Source: Rufibacter ruber (lineage in GTDB: Bacteria; Bacteroidota; Bacteroidia; Cytophagales; Hymenobacteraceae). Taken from it: a DNA stretch of 34,694 bases. The stretch is taken from the NCBI RefSeq assembly GCF_001647275.1, contig NZ_LRMM01000059.1, positions 1 through 34,694 on the forward strand, in the 5' to 3' direction. Position 1 is the first letter of the stretch, and every line of letters starts with the position of its first letter. The notes beneath the pieces are model-generated. The model made no database searches. It was not told the DNA's origin and saw only the letters and a list, made by a program, of their open reading frames with translations. The position numbers and the translations under genes are program-made. This document shows, piece after piece, positions 24,362 to 33,383 of the stretch.

Positions 24362-24885
24362 TATTTAACTACCTCCTTCTCGTTTACTTCGATTGCCCCG
24401 TTTGAACGGAGAAGATCATTGAGTTTATTAATATCTGTTCCTTCTTTCAACTCAATGGCCATTACGTATTTGTCATCAGTTGACCGAACATCCATCACTG
24501 GCACTTTCAACGTTGGGCGGAGACCACTAATCACAAAGAATGTGATCACCATACCAAACGCCGCACAAAGTACAGTTAATTCAAAGGTAACCGGAATGAA
24601 GGCAGGAAGGGCTACGTGCGGCTTACCACCAATTATCATTGGCCAGTCAAAGCCCAGCATGTAGATCTGCATCCAAAGGGCGAAAGAGGTACCACACAAG
24701 CCGCACAAGAAGGCCACAATAGGCAGTCTTGACCGCTGAATCCCTAACACATCATCAATGCCGTGTATAGGATAGGGCGAGAATACATCATAGATTCTGG
24801 TGCCTGCCGCGCGTGTTTTCTCAATGGCGTTCAGCAGCACATCCTCGTCATCAAATACTCCGAGTATATATTTCTTACTAGTCAT
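24361..24885 (-). CDS. actD: Alternative complex III subunit D (DUF3341)
   Basis: This 174-residue membrane subunit has a cytoplasmic N-terminal domain ([20 protein letters not shown] and [13 protein letters not shown], the DUF3341 signature). Two TM helices follow ([19 protein letters not shown] and [20 protein letters not shown]), then a soluble C-terminus. I chose the ATG at 24885 ([10 protein letters not shown]) because it matches the family start. It overlaps the actC stop as ATGACTAG, an 8-base overlap. The frame continues nine codons upstream. ActD packs against ActC and ActF. Confidence 0.93.
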   Translation of the reverse strand: MTSKKYILGVFDDEDVLLNAIEKTRAAGTRIYDVFSPYPIHGIDDVLGIQRSRLPIVAFLCGLCGTSFALWMQIYMLGFDWPMIIGGKPHVALPAFIPVTFELTVLCAAFGMVITFFVISGLRPTLKVPVMDVRSTDDKYVMAIELKEGTDINKLNDLLRSNGAIEVNEKEVVK

Positions 24886-26296
24886 GTTTGTGGGTGTTAG
24901 GAGCTGTGCCATGCATAGATGCGTCAGGGTTGTGGGTGTGGTTTACCCCTCTAGACGACTTCAAAATAGATTTCACCTCTGCCATGTTCACCACTGGGAA
25001 GAATTTGGCAAACAGGAGGAATAAAGTAAAGAACAAGCCCATGGTTCCTACATAGACGCCTATGTCAATACTCGTTGGGGAGAACATTACCCAGCTGGAT
25101 GGCAGGAAGTCACGGTGCAGAGACGTTACAATGATCACGAAACGCTCAAACCACATACCAATGTTCACAAAGATGGAGATGATAAAGGTGGCGGTAAGGC
25201 TTCTGCGGATTGATCTGAACCAGAAAAGCTGAGGCGTAATTACGTTACAAGTCATCATAGACCAGTATGCCCACCAGTATGGGCCTGTAGCCCGGTTGAT
25301 AAATGCATATTGCTCATACTCCACCCCTGAATACCAGGCGATAAAGAATTCTGTGATATAAGCCACCCCTACAATTGATCCTGTTAAGGTGATTACCTTG
25401 TTCATAGACTCAACGTGCTCCAGGGTAATATAATCTTCCAGTTTGAAAGTCTTGCGGGTAATGATCATCAAGGTCAATACCATGGCAAACCCTGAGAAGA
25501 TAGCTCCAGCCACAAAGTATGGAGGGAAGATGGTGGTGTGCCAACCAGGAATTACCGAAGTGGCAAAGTCCATTGATACAATGGTGTGCACTGAAAGTAC
25601 CAGTGGCGTTGCCAAGCCGGCCAAGATCAATGACACTGTCTCATAACGAGACCAGTGTTTGGCAGATCCTGTCCAGTTCATGCTTAACAAAGCATACGCT
25701 CTGCGGGCAATTGGACCGGTAGCTCTGTCTCTGATGGTTGCAAAGTCTGGGATCAAACCTATGTACCAGAAAACCAGTGACACTGAGAAATAGGTACTGA
25801 TGGCAAACACGTCCCAAAGAAGTGGGGAGTTAAAGTTCACCCACAGGGAGCCAAATGTGTTTGGAAGAGGCAATACCCAGTACGCCAACCAAGGTCGGCC
25901 CATGTGTAAAACAGGGAACATGGCCGCACAGATTACCGCAAAAATGGTCATCGCCTCAGCGGCGCGGTTAATAGAGGTTCTCCATTTCTGACGGAACAAA
26001 AGCAAGATGGCCGAAATCAGAGTACCGGCGTGGCCAATACCTACCCACCATACGAAGTTGGTGATATCCCAAGCCCAACCTACTGTTTTGTTGAGTCCCC
26101 ATTCCCCAATCCCAAACCACAAGGTACGGTATACAGAGTAAATAAAGATTCCAAGAAATACCAAAGAAACCCCCAGGGCCACCATCCAACGGACGTTCGG
26201 CTTGGCTTCCACCTGCCGACAAACGTCCTCCGTGATGTCTGCATAAGTTTTCCCTCCGGTTACTAAGGGTTCTCTTATCGGAGATACGTGCTGCAT
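24878..26296 (-). CDS. actC: Alternative complex III subunit C (NrfD/PsrC family, quinol-binding)
   Basis: This 472-residue integral membrane protein has about ten TM helices. Family landmarks include [53 protein letters not shown] and [22 protein letters not shown]. ActC provides the quinol oxidation site near the iron-sulfur domain of ActB. Electrons then pass to the hemes of ActA and ActE. It begins 18 bases after actB and overlaps actD. The product is a paralogue of ActF, as in all ACIII complexes. Confidence 0.95.
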   Translation of the reverse strand: MQHVSPIREPLVTGGKTYADITEDVCRQVEAKPNVRWMVALGVSLVFLGIFIYSVYRTLWFGIGEWGLNKTVGWAWDITNFVWWVGIGHAGTLISAILLLFRQKWRTSINRAAEAMTIFAVICAAMFPVLHMGRPWLAYWVLPLPNTFGSLWVNFNSPLLWDVFAISTYFSVSLVFWYIGLIPDFATIRDRATGPIARRAYALLSMNWTGSAKHWSRYETVSLILAGLATPLVLSVHTIVSMDFATSVIPGWHTTIFPPYFVAGAIFSGFAMVLTLMIITRKTFKLEDYITLEHVESMNKVITLTGSIVGVAYITEFFIAWYSGVEYEQYAFINRATGPYWWAYWSMMTCNVITPQLFWFRSIRRSLTATFIISIFVNIGMWFERFVIIVTSLHRDFLPSSWVMFSPTSIDIGVYVGTMGLFFTLFLLFAKFFPVVNMAEVKSILKSSRGVNHTHNPDASMHGTAPNTHKHD

Positions 26297-26314
26297 ATAT
26301 CTTTCTGTGTTAAA

Positions 26315-29300
26315 TTAAGCTTGGTTTCTGATTTTGGTTAAGTAAGTCACGTTTGGCTGAGTGTTCAACTCTTCCAACACGTGGAACGCACGCTCCCCTT
26401 CTTCACGCTTCAGGATTTGTGATACCTGGCTGTTAGGATCCAGCATATCTCCAAAGATGATGGCGTTGGTTGGGCAAGCCTGGGCACAAGCAGTAACTAT
26501 CTCACCATCTTTAGGACGACGGGCTTCTTTCTTGGCCTCTAACTTACCTGCCTGTATACGCTGTACGCAGAACGAGCATTTCTCCATTACACCACGCGAA
26601 CGAACGGTAACATCTGGGTTTAACACCATCTTACCTAGGTCGTTGTTCATGTTGTAGTCAAACTTCTCATTGTTCGCATAGTTGAACCAGTTGAAGCGAC
26701 GTACTTTATATGGGCAGTTGTTTGCGCAGTAACGGGTACCCACACAGCGGTTGTACACCATTTGGTTGATACCCTCAGTGCTGTGCATAGTTGCAGCCAC
26801 CGGACAAACCGTCTCGCACGGAGCATGGTTACAGTGCTGGCATAGCATTGGTTGGAACACCACTGCAGGATTAGCAGACGGGTCTTCCATTTTCTCAAAC
26901 CCACCGTCTTCACGGGTAGCATCACTGCTATAATAGCGGTCAATACGCAGCCAGTGCATTTCACGGCGGTTCAATACTTCCTGCTTACCTACTACAGGTA
27001 TGTTGTTCTCTACCTGGCAGCTTACTGTACAAGAACCACAACCAATACAGGAGTTCAGGTCAATGACCATACCCCAGTGGTGGTTCTTATATTCGTAATC
27101 TTGCCAAAGAGATACTTTCTGCGGCTTTTGAGGTCCGTCTGGCGTAGCAATTTTAATATACTCTGTTACGCTCTTAGGATCTTGCTTGTACTTGCCTAAG
27201 GTTGACTCCTGAACCACATTACGGCCCATTACCGTGTGGTGGGTCTGGGTTTGGGCAATAGGCTTATCAGTACCCGCCTTTTCAATAGTGACAGTATTGG
27301 TATACTGTAACGCATTGTCAGAAACGGTTACCAACGGGTACACATTAGCGCCAACATTGTTAGCAGCCTGTCCGCCATGGGTACGGCCATATCCAACGGC
27401 AATACCAACAGTCCCCACTGCTTGGCCGGGCTGGATCAAGGCAGGCAATTCAATGGTTTTACCTTTTGCAGTTACCCGCAGCACATCATTTTGTTCAATG
27501 TCCTGTGCTTTGGCATCTGCCTGGGAGATGGTAACGTAATTATCCCAAACTGCTTTGGTGGTGGGGTCAGACATTTCCTGCAACCATGGGTTGTTGGTAT
27601 GCTGGCCAGTTCCAATAGCTACCTTCTCGTAAATTTCAAGCTCAAAGGCACCTTTACCGGCTGCCGCGCGGGCAGCTTTGTTAATGCCTACCGCGGCACC
27701 CGCCAAGGTGACAGGAGCAACAGCGGCTGTTGGCTCGTTCAAACCGGTAGTTCCTTGCGCAACACCATCATGAACGGCTTTATCCCATCCGGCGGCGCTT
27801 CCCACTACACCTGACCAGGTTCTCTGAATCACATTGTAGTAGTCTGTGGTAGAGCCGGCCCATACCAACAGGGATTGCTGGGCCTGTCTGGTGTTATAAA
27901 TTGGCGTGATAGCTGGCTGAGCCAAGCTCAAGAAACCTCTTTTGGGCTCGTAGTCATTCCAGGACTCCAGGAAATGGCTGTCTGGGCAGATATAGTCAGC
28001 TAAGGAAGCGGTCTCATCAGCTCTGTCAGCAAAGGAGATCTTCACGCCCACCTTCTTCAGCCCGCTTACAATCTGCTGGCTTAACGGGTGATCATAAACA
28101 GGGTTGGCACCATAGAAGATCACAGCCCCTACACCGCCGTTGTTCATGTCCTGAACAAGACGAAGCATACGGGCATCATCTCCCTGACGCACATAAGAAG
28201 GGGCAGCGGTATTGATAGTGCTACCTTCTGCGCCTAATGCTCTGTTTATACCGGCCACTAACGCTTGAACAGACGCATCATTAGAGTCAGATACCACTAA
28301 GGCAGCGCCACGGTTAGCCAACAATTCTTTGGCAGCCGCTTCTACCTGTTTCGCATAGGCGTTATTTGGAGCAGTGATTGCCTCTGCACCGGCACCTCTG
28401 GCTACTGCATTGTATAAGGCAGCTACCACCGCCCCATACTCAGAGGGCTTCACCGGTACCCGCACGTCGGCGTTGGCCCCGGTTAAGCTCAAGAAGCTCT
28501 CAAACTGGATGTGACGAGACATGGTAGGGTTCTCAGCCGTCACTTTCCGGTTAATGATATATTGTTTTGAATACTCTACCGGAGAGATCCAGGATCCTAA
28601 GAAGTCAGCGCCAACAGAAACAATGACTTTGGCTTTGCTGAAATCGTACCCAGGTACCAGACCACCGTTAGCACGTAACAAGCCATAAGCAGACTTTGGA
28701 TCATAGGTTACGTGTTCAAACGAAGGAAACTGGGCTCCAAACTCCCTGATCACCGTTTTGGTACTCGGGCTGATGATGGTGTTTGACACCAACACCACTT
28801 TCCCCTGTACGCCGGTGAGGCGGGTTCTGATTTTTTGGTCAACCTCTTTCCAGGAAACCTCCTTGCCGCCAGCCATTGGGCCTTTCAGTCTGGACTGGTC
28901 ATAAAGTCCCAGCAAAGAAGCCTGTGACCGGGCGTGCGTACCGCCCTGGGTGATGGGAGAAAGCGGGTTCCCCTCAATTTTGATTGGACGCCCTTCTCTT
29001 GTTTTCACCAACACGGGGTTGTAGAAATCCCCCATAAAGTAAGTAGAGGCATACCAGTTGGCTACACCCGGCTCTACTTCTTCTGGTTTATGCAGGTAAG
29101 GGATCGCTTTACGAACCGGGGCCTCACAAGAGGCTAGCGTAACCGCTGCCATCCCAAAACCCAACAGTTTTAAGAAATCACGTCTTGGAGCTACAGGAGA
29201 GGAAGAATCATCTCCGTTGGCTTCACTTACTGGCAGGAACTCAGGAAACTCGTTATGAGCATGCTGCTGGAATTCCGGAGTGTTGTTTAACTCCTCTACC

Positions 29301-29329
29301 CCTCTCCAGTATTTAATTGTTTCTTGCAT
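26315..29329 (-). CDS. actB: Alternative complex III subunit B (molybdopterin-like plus iron-sulfur protein)
   Basis: This is a 1004-residue peripheral periplasmic subunit. A twin-arginine motif (RRDFLKLLGFG, RR at 49-50) and a lipobox cysteine (LASC, C68) indicate Tat export and lipid anchoring. The long middle part is a catalytically empty molybdopterin-oxidoreductase fold. The C-terminal part is ferredoxin-like, with cysteine clusters CIGCGSCTVSC, CQHCNHAPCETVC, CVGTRYCANNC, CSFCVQRI and CAQACPTN, enough for several FeS centres. The start is ATG 29329 (MQETIKYW); the frame is open to a TTG nine bases upstream, which I do not favour. It lies 36 bases after actA. Confidence 0.95.
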   Translation of the reverse strand: MQETIKYWRGVEELNNTPEFQQHAHNEFPEFLPVSEANGDDSSSPVAPRRDFLKLLGFGMAAVTLASCEAPVRKAIPYLHKPEEVEPGVANWYASTYFMGDFYNPVLVKTREGRPIKIEGNPLSPITQGGTHARSQASLLGLYDQSRLKGPMAGGKEVSWKEVDQKIRTRLTGVQGKVVLVSNTIISPSTKTVIREFGAQFPSFEHVTYDPKSAYGLLRANGGLVPGYDFSKAKVIVSVGADFLGSWISPVEYSKQYIINRKVTAENPTMSRHIQFESFLSLTGANADVRVPVKPSEYGAVVAALYNAVARGAGAEAITAPNNAYAKQVEAAAKELLANRGAALVVSDSNDASVQALVAGINRALGAEGSTINTAAPSYVRQGDDARMLRLVQDMNNGGVGAVIFYGANPVYDHPLSQQIVSGLKKVGVKISFADRADETASLADYICPDSHFLESWNDYEPKRGFLSLAQPAITPIYNTRQAQQSLLVWAGSTTDYYNVIQRTWSGVVGSAAGWDKAVHDGVAQGTTGLNEPTAAVAPVTLAGAAVGINKAARAAAGKGAFELEIYEKVAIGTGQHTNNPWLQEMSDPTTKAVWDNYVTISQADAKAQDIEQNDVLRVTAKGKTIELPALIQPGQAVGTVGIAVGYGRTHGGQAANNVGANVYPLVTVSDNALQYTNTVTIEKAGTDKPIAQTQTHHTVMGRNVVQESTLGKYKQDPKSVTEYIKIATPDGPQKPQKVSLWQDYEYKNHHWGMVIDLNSCIGCGSCTVSCQVENNIPVVGKQEVLNRREMHWLRIDRYYSSDATREDGGFEKMEDPSANPAVVFQPMLCQHCNHAPCETVCPVAATMHSTEGINQMVYNRCVGTRYCANNCPYKVRRFNWFNYANNEKFDYNMNNDLGKMVLNPDVTVRSRGVMEKCSFCVQRIQAGKLEAKKEARRPKDGEIVTACAQACPTNAIIFGDMLDPNSQVSQILKREEGERAFHVLEELNTQPNVTYLTKIRNQA

Positions 29330-29365
29330 ATATCTCAAAAACTCAAATTCAGGATATGGAATTGA

Positions 29366-30682
29366 TTAGTAGTGGCACTTAGAACATTCAGTACCACCGT
29401 TAGACGCCACAATGAAAGCGCCTTTTGACTGCTTCTCATGCAACTTCACCAAGTTGTCATAATAAGCGTTTCCTTCTGTGTTCAGAGGAGTGTTGCGGTG
29501 ACAGTCAATACACCAGCCCATGGTCAATGGCGAGTACTGGGCTACCACTTCCATGGTCTCAATAGGACCGTGGCACGTCTGGCACTCCACCCCACCCACT
29601 TTAGTGTGCTGAGAGTGGTTGAAGTAAGCCAACTCAGGCAGGTTGTGTACCCGTACCCACTCAATAGGCTTGTTATTTTCAATAGCGCGGTAGATTTTCT
29701 GAATCTCTGGAGACTCCTTCTTGATCTGGCTATGGCAGTTCATACAGATGTTTGCCGAAGGAATGTTTGCTTTCTCGCTCTTGTAAACCGAGGTGTGGCA
29801 GTAGTTACAGTTGATCTGGTGATCACCGGCGTGCAGTTTATGGGAGAAAGCTATAGGTTGTCTGGGAGCGTACCCTTGCTGAATACCCACTCCCATTACT
29901 TTATCAATGGAGATATCCACCAACACTACTATAAAGATCAGACCCACAATCACCCGTACCGCTTTTGACTTGTAGATATTGGCAAAGTTGGTGCGGCGCT
30001 CCAGCATTTCCTGCTCAGCACCCGTAAGGTCTGTTTTGTTCTTCAGGTAGTTCTTCAGAACTGAGGCAATGATCAGCAACGTGATCACTAGTACAATCAG
30101 CACCACTACCAGCACTATTAAGAGCATGTCTACGTAGCCGCCTACCGCATCAGGAGCGTTAGTGCCAACCTGAGCGCCAGCTTCAGCACCCGGCACGCCA
30201 CTTGGCGCCATGTCAGTGGCCGCACTCTCACTTTCCTGCTTAATGTAAGCAATGATGGCGTTCAGCTCATCATCAGAGAAGGCGAAAGAAGGCATCTGCT
30301 GCTTAGCATATTCATTGTAAACGGCTACCGCATCTTTGTCGCCGCTTTGAATGAGAGCACTTGAGTTCTTGATCCATTTCTGCAGCCAAGACTGTGATCT
30401 TCTCTTGTGCACATCCTTCAGACCAGGACCTACTACAACTTCTGCGGTTACAGCGTGACACTGCGCACAGTTATTCTTGAAAAGGGTACTCCCGGCATCA
30501 ATTACAGCCGCATCAGCACCACCACCGCCCCCGGCAGCCGGAGCCGCCTCAGCAGAACCTGGCGTTACACCCGCAGTACCTACCTGTGCCGTTTCCTGCG
30601 CAAAAGCACTGGAAACCACAAAGAAGATAAAGATAAAAGGGAGTAGGAAGGTAGATTTTGCTCTCTTTTTACAGCTAATCAT
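29366..30682 (-). CDS. actA: Alternative complex III subunit A, six-heme cytochrome c
   Basis: This 438-residue protein has a Sec signal (FLLPFIFIFFVVSSAFA). A low-complexity alanine/glycine linker leads to a monoheme cytochrome domain with CAQCH at 72-76. A strong TM helix (about 186-212) and a second (about 243-261) follow. The C-terminal multiheme part has five CxxCH motifs: CNYCH, CMNCH, CQTCH, CIDCH and CSKCH. Six heme sites result, one more than the pentaheme core. In Bacteroidota ACIII the extra monoheme domain is thought to pass electrons to the aa3 oxidase in a supercomplex. That fits the lack of a cytochrome domain on subunit II here. It is the first gene of the respiratory run, just downstream of a near-consensus promoter. 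Confidence 0.95.
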   Translation of the reverse strand: MISCKKRAKSTFLLPFIFIFFVVSSAFAQETAQVGTAGVTPGSAEAAPAAGGGGGADAAVIDAGSTLFKNNCAQCHAVTAEVVVGPGLKDVHKRRSQSWLQKWIKNSSALIQSGDKDAVAVYNEYAKQQMPSFAFSDDELNAIIAYIKQESESAATDMAPSGVPGAEAGAQVGTNAPDAVGGYVDMLLIVLVVVLIVLVITLLIIASVLKNYLKNKTDLTGAEQEMLERRTNFANIYKSKAVRVIVGLIFIVVLVDISIDKVMGVGIQQGYAPRQPIAFSHKLHAGDHQINCNYCHTSVYKSEKANIPSANICMNCHSQIKKESPEIQKIYRAIENNKPIEWVRVHNLPELAYFNHSQHTKVGGVECQTCHGPIETMEVVAQYSPLTMGWCIDCHRNTPLNTEGNAYYDNLVKLHEKQSKGAFIVASNGGTECSKCHY

Positions 30683-30725
30683 AGCTTAAATGTAGTGTTA
30701 GTATATTGAAAGTACATTACGGGCA

Positions 30726-30756
30726 CAAATCTACTACCCGATAACCATTATTCAAA
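30726..30756 (-). promoter_or_regulatory. Promoter of the act-cox operon
   Basis: On the minus strand TTTG (30756-30753) is followed after exactly 19 bases by TAGATTTG (30733-30726), the Bacteroidota consensus. Transcription would start near 30720, giving a leader of about 38 bases to actA. No other strong promoter was noticed in the short gaps of the 17-kb run. Confidence 0.75.
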
Positions 30757-31096
30757 CACAATATTTCTTCTTTTTCCCTCAGTAATAACACGTACTAAAG
30801 CCCTCATAAACAGGCTTCAAATCATGCTGCAGGGCTCTTTTTACCCTATTTAGAATTCTTATAAATTACTGTCATTTTGCTCGCAAACACCCCGTTTCAG
30901 CCCCCTTTTTACGTTCTCCCACCTGTCTTTCCTGCAGCTGCCCCGCTTATGCCCCCTCAGGCCCCCTCCCTAGGCCTCTGGCCACTCCTATTATATTAAG
31001 GTGCAACGCAAGGCGATGATAACACCTTTCTTCACCCATGACCTGTATCATTTTATATCTGCTTAGCCCCAGTTGGAAACTTCTCTGATTGTCTGG

Positions 31097-31142
31097 TTTC
31101 TGTTTTTGGCCTGCTTTTCTAAAAACAGGCCAAAAACAGAAA
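31097..31142. repeat. Dispersed palindrome, copy 8 (GGCC type)
   Basis: Arms of 22 bases (31097-31118 and 31121-31142) pair with a single C/A mismatch. The core is CTGTTTTTGGCCTGcTTTT. The copy lies in the 750-base divergent spacer between actA and rpsF. Apart from this repeat, the two promoters and the hairpins at 31281-31341, I see nothing else in that spacer. Confidence 0.88.
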
Positions 31143-31280
31143 ACGGGCTTCTTCATTCAGGTGCCAACCCATCATACTCAATATTAAATAGGGAATCCCC
31201 TTCCCTGCTTCTGGCCTGTGCCACCCCTGTTGCGCATCTTATACCCCAAACCACTAGCCTCACATCAGGGCCAGTCTTTA

Positions 31281-31341
31281 TTTCAGGGCTGTTTTGCGAC
31301 AGCCTGAAACGCACTTTCAGGTGAGCATCCGGTCACCTGAA
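31281..31341. repeat. Two consecutive hairpins upstream of the rpsF promoter
   Basis: TTTCAGGGCTGT (31281-31292) faces ACAGCCTGAAA (31299-31309) with one bulged base. A perfect 9-bp inverted repeat TTCAGGTGA/TCACCTGAA (31316-31324, 31333-31341) follows and is trailed by TTTATTTAG. They end 30 bases before the -33 element. They could be protein-binding operators or a terminator guarding the ribosomal operon. The first may be a distant relative of the dispersed palindrome. Confidence 0.5.
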
Positions 31342-31371
31342 TTTATTTAGCCGCACCAGTTGCAAAGTTTG

Positions 31372-31403
31372 TTTGTTTTGTGCTGGAAATAGGCGTACCT
31401 TTG
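31372..31403 (+). promoter_or_regulatory. Promoter of the rpsF-rpsR-rplI operon
   Basis: TTTG at 31372-31375, a 20-base spacer and TACCTTTG at 31396-31403 match the Bacteroidota consensus. A second TTTG at 31377 gives a 15-base spacing. The leader to the rpsF ATG is about 23 bases and AT-rich, without an SD. Confidence 0.75.
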
Positions 31404-31432
31404 CCGCTTCGAACCAAATAATCATTTTAACC

Positions 31433-31804
31433 ATGTCGTTAAAAAACTACGAAGTTCTCTTCATCATGACCCCGTTATTGAACGAGGTTCAGATGCAGGA
31501 GACGGTCGAGAAGTTCAGACAGGTGCTTAAGGAAAATAGCGCCGACATTATCCATGAGGAGAATTGGGGTCTAAAAAAACTGGCTTACCCAATTGAGAAG
31601 AAAAACACCGGCTTCTACCACCTCATGGAGTTCCAGGGCCCTTCTACCGTGGTAGACGCGCTGGAACTAGCATTCCGTCGTGATGAGAAAATCATCCGCT
31701 TCCTGACCACCGCCCTTGACAAGCACGCTGTTGCTTACAATGAGCGCCGCAGAAACGGTGAGTTTAAATCATCTAAAAAAGAGAAGGAGGCACAAGCATC
31801 ATGA
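31433..31804 (+). CDS. rpsF: 30S ribosomal protein bS6
   Basis: This 123-residue protein of the 30S platform dimerises with bS18. Signatures are [12 protein letters not shown] at the N-terminus, [25 protein letters not shown] and [18 protein letters not shown]. The tail is lysine-rich ([13 protein letters not shown]). I chose the ATG at 31433 (MSLKNYEV), which fits the family and lies after the promoter. The frame extends 20 codons up to 31373, but that start falls inside the -33 element. It overlaps rpsR by ATGA. In Flavobacterium ribosomes bS6, bS18 and bS21 together shield the anti-SD of 16S rRNA. Confidence 0.97.
   Translation: MSLKNYEVLFIMTPLLNEVQMQETVEKFRQVLKENSADIIHEENWGLKKLAYPIEKKNTGFYHLMEFQGPSTVVDALELAFRRDEKIIRFLTTALDKHAVAYNERRRNGEFKSSKKEKEAQAS
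31784..31790 (+). promoter_or_regulatory. Shine-Dalgarno site of rpsR
   Basis: AAGGAGG lies in the last codons of rpsF, 10 bases before the rpsR ATG. Most genes in this window have no such site, so it stands out. Confidence 0.8.
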
Positions 31805-32052
31805 GTTTAGTAAACGAAAAAATCCACAAGCAAGACACGCGCAAGAAATACTGCCGTTTCAAGAAAAACGGAATCCAGTATATTGACTACAAAGACGGCA
31901 ACTTCTTATTGAAGTTTGTGAACGAGCAAGGCAAAATCCTTCCTCGCCGCCTGACCGGTACTTCTTTGAAGTTCCAGCGCAAAGTAGCTCAGGCCGTGGC
32001 TAGAGCTCGTCACCTGGCAATTCTGCCTTACGTAACGGATTCTTTAAAATAA
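31801..32052 (+). CDS. rpsR: 30S ribosomal protein bS18
   Basis: This 83-residue protein binds bS6 on the 30S platform. Signatures are [25 protein letters not shown] and [27 protein letters not shown], matching the bS18 core. Its ATG overlaps the rpsF stop (ATGA) and it has a full SD, AAGGAGG, 10 bases upstream. It is followed by rplI after 14 bases. Because bS18 is one of the proteins that shield the anti-SD in Bacteroidia, a strong SD here may allow feedback on its own synthesis (inference). Confidence 0.97.
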   Translation: MSLVNEKIHKQDTRKKYCRFKKNGIQYIDYKDGNFLLKFVNEQGKILPRRLTGTSLKFQRKVAQAVARARHLAILPYVTDSLK

Positions 32053-32058
32053 GGAGGT
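32051..32058 (+). promoter_or_regulatory. Shine-Dalgarno site of rplI
   Basis: AAGGAGGT begins right after T32050; the rpsR stop TAA (32050-32052) shares its two A bases. It lies 8 bases before the rplI ATG, at good spacing for 16S pairing. Confidence 0.8.
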
Positions 32059-32066
32059 AAAGAACG

Positions 32067-32510
32067 ATGCAAGTTATTCTGAAAGATGACGTGAAAGGCG
32101 TTGGCTATAAAAACGATGTGGTTGACGTAAAACCAGGGTACGGCCGTAACTACCTGATCCCTCAAGGACTGGCGGTAATGGCAACCCCTTCTGCTAAAAA
32201 AGTAGTGGAGGAGAACGTACGCCAGGCTGCCCACAAAGCAGATAAAATCCAGAAAGATGCTCAGGAACTGGCAAACCGTATTGGTGAGACCGTGTTGAAC
32301 ATCCCTGCCAAAGCCGGTGAAACCGGTAAAATCTTTGGTGCGGTAACTACCCTTCAAGTTTCTGAGGCTTTGAAGAGCCTTGGGTATGAGGTAGACCGTA
32401 AGCGCATTGACTTTGACCAGGAGGTGAAGTCTTTGGGCGAATACACCGCCACACTGAACCTGCACAAAGAAGTGAAGCACCAGGTTCGCTTCAACGTTGT
32501 AGAAGCTTAA
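32067..32510 (+). CDS. rplI: 50S ribosomal protein bL9
   Basis: This 147-residue protein sits at the base of the L1 stalk. The N-terminal domain is MQVILKDDVKGVGYKNDVVDVKPGYGRNYLIPQGLA, given here in full only to residue 20 as MQVILKDDVKGVGYKNDVVD. A long charged connecting helix follows (about 45-80). The C-terminal domain begins at GKIFGAVTTLQVSEAL and ends in LHKEVKHQVRFNVV. It is the last gene of the bS6-bS18-bL9 operon, with its own SD overlapping the rpsR stop and a strong terminator 21 bases after its stop. Confidence 0.97.
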   Translation: MQVILKDDVKGVGYKNDVVDVKPGYGRNYLIPQGLAVMATPSAKKVVEENVRQAAHKADKIQKDAQELANRIGETVLNIPAKAGETGKIFGAVTTLQVSEALKSLGYEVDRKRIDFDQEVKSLGEYTATLNLHKEVKHQVRFNVVEA

Positions 32511-32531
32511 TTCCTACACAACGATCTTTTT

Positions 32532-32570
32532 AAACATCCTGCCGTAAAACGGCAGGATGTTTTTGTTTTA
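32532..32570 (+). terminator. Rho-independent terminator of the rpsF operon
   Basis: A perfect 14-bp stem (AAACATCCTGCCGT at 32532-32545, complement at 32549-32562) with loop AAA is followed by TTGTTTTA; with the stem's own Ts the tract is TTTTTGTTTTA. Confidence 0.92.
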
Positions 32571-32597
32571 AGCCGGTTCTAGCAGGGCCCTTAAAAG

Positions 32598-32635
32598 CTG
32601 TTTTCGCTGTTTTGCCCAAAACAGGCCGAAAACAG
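32598..32635. repeat. Dispersed palindrome, copy 9 (left arm two bases shorter)
   Basis: CTGTTTTCGCTGTTTTG faces CAAAACAGGCCGAAAACAG. The outer segment CTGTTTTCG/CGAAAACAG and the inner CTGTTTTG/CAAAACAG pair, with GC unpaired in the right arm. The C/G at the stem centre differs from other copies but is compensated. It lies between the rplI terminator and the HAD gene. Confidence 0.78.
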
Positions 32636-32693
32636 AAACTTCGCCGGCTTCTCACCTGATCAGCCACCCACCAGACCCCATTATCCTACTGCC

Positions 32694-33383
32694 ATGCTTC
32701 CCTACCAGGTGCTCATCTTTGACTTTGACGGCACGCTCTGCGCCACCCAGGACTCTATCCTCTACACGTTTCAGAAGACGTTTGAACACCAAGGGGTGAC
32801 CCCGCCCGGAGAACAGCAGGTAAAAGAAGGCATTAGCACCGGGGCCAATCTCTGGGAAATGCTGCCGCTCCTTCACCCGCCCCTGCGGGAGGAAGAAAAA
32901 CATGCGGAGCTGGCCGAATGGGTGCACCTGTACCGCACCATCTATGACACTGACGGCGGCCGCCTCACCACCCTGTTTGACGGCGCTGAGCCTCTGCTCA
33001 AAAACCTCAAAGAATTGGGCCTGGCCTGTGCGGTGATCAGTAACAAAGGCCAGCAGGCCATTGAAGATGCGCTGCTCAAATTCAACCTGCGCCCCTATTT
33101 TGACCTGGTCATTGGGGACAATCCGGCCCTGCCGCTCAAGAAAAAGCCCCACCCCATGGCGTTTCACCAGGTGATACAGCCCCACTACCCGCAGGCAAAG
33201 AACAACCAGTTCCTGATGGTGGGAGACACCCATGCAGATCTGGAGTTCGCCAACAACGCAGGCATTGCCTCCTGCTGGGCCACCTTTGGGTACGGCAACA
33301 CGGCCCTGTGTCACAAAGCCAACCCTACGTTTGCCATTGACCGCCTCCCCCAGCTTCTGCCGTTATTAAATCCAGACGGTTAA
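32694..33383 (+). CDS. HAD-superfamily phosphatase (phosphoglycolate phosphatase-like)
   Basis: This is a 229-residue soluble hydrolase of HAD subfamily IA. The nucleophile and acid/base are D10 and D12 in IFDFDGTLC. Motif II serine is S116 in CAVISNKG, motif III lysine about K151 in KKKPHP, and motif IV D178/D182 in MVGDTHADLEFA. The helical cap lies at about 16-85, typical of Gph-like enzymes. Substrate cannot be told from sequence; phosphoglycolate, pyrophosphate or a nucleotide are all possible. It follows palindrome copy 9, and the GSCFA gene follows after 43 bases. Confidence 0.9.
   Translation: MLPYQVLIFDFDGTLCATQDSILYTFQKTFEHQGVTPPGEQQVKEGISTGANLWEMLPLLHPPLREEEKHAELAEWVHLYRTIYDTDGGRLTTLFDGAEPLLKNLKELGLACAVISNKGQQAIEDALLKFNLRPYFDLVIGDNPALPLKKKPHPMAFHQVIQPHYPQAKNNQFLMVGDTHADLEFANNAGIASCWATFGYGNTALCHKANPTFAIDRLPQLLPLLNPDG

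Noticed and set aside
32652-33314. 220-residue minus-strand open frame opposite the HAD gene
   Set aside because: The plus-strand HAD protein has all four catalytic motifs. The antisense frame has no recognisable feature.
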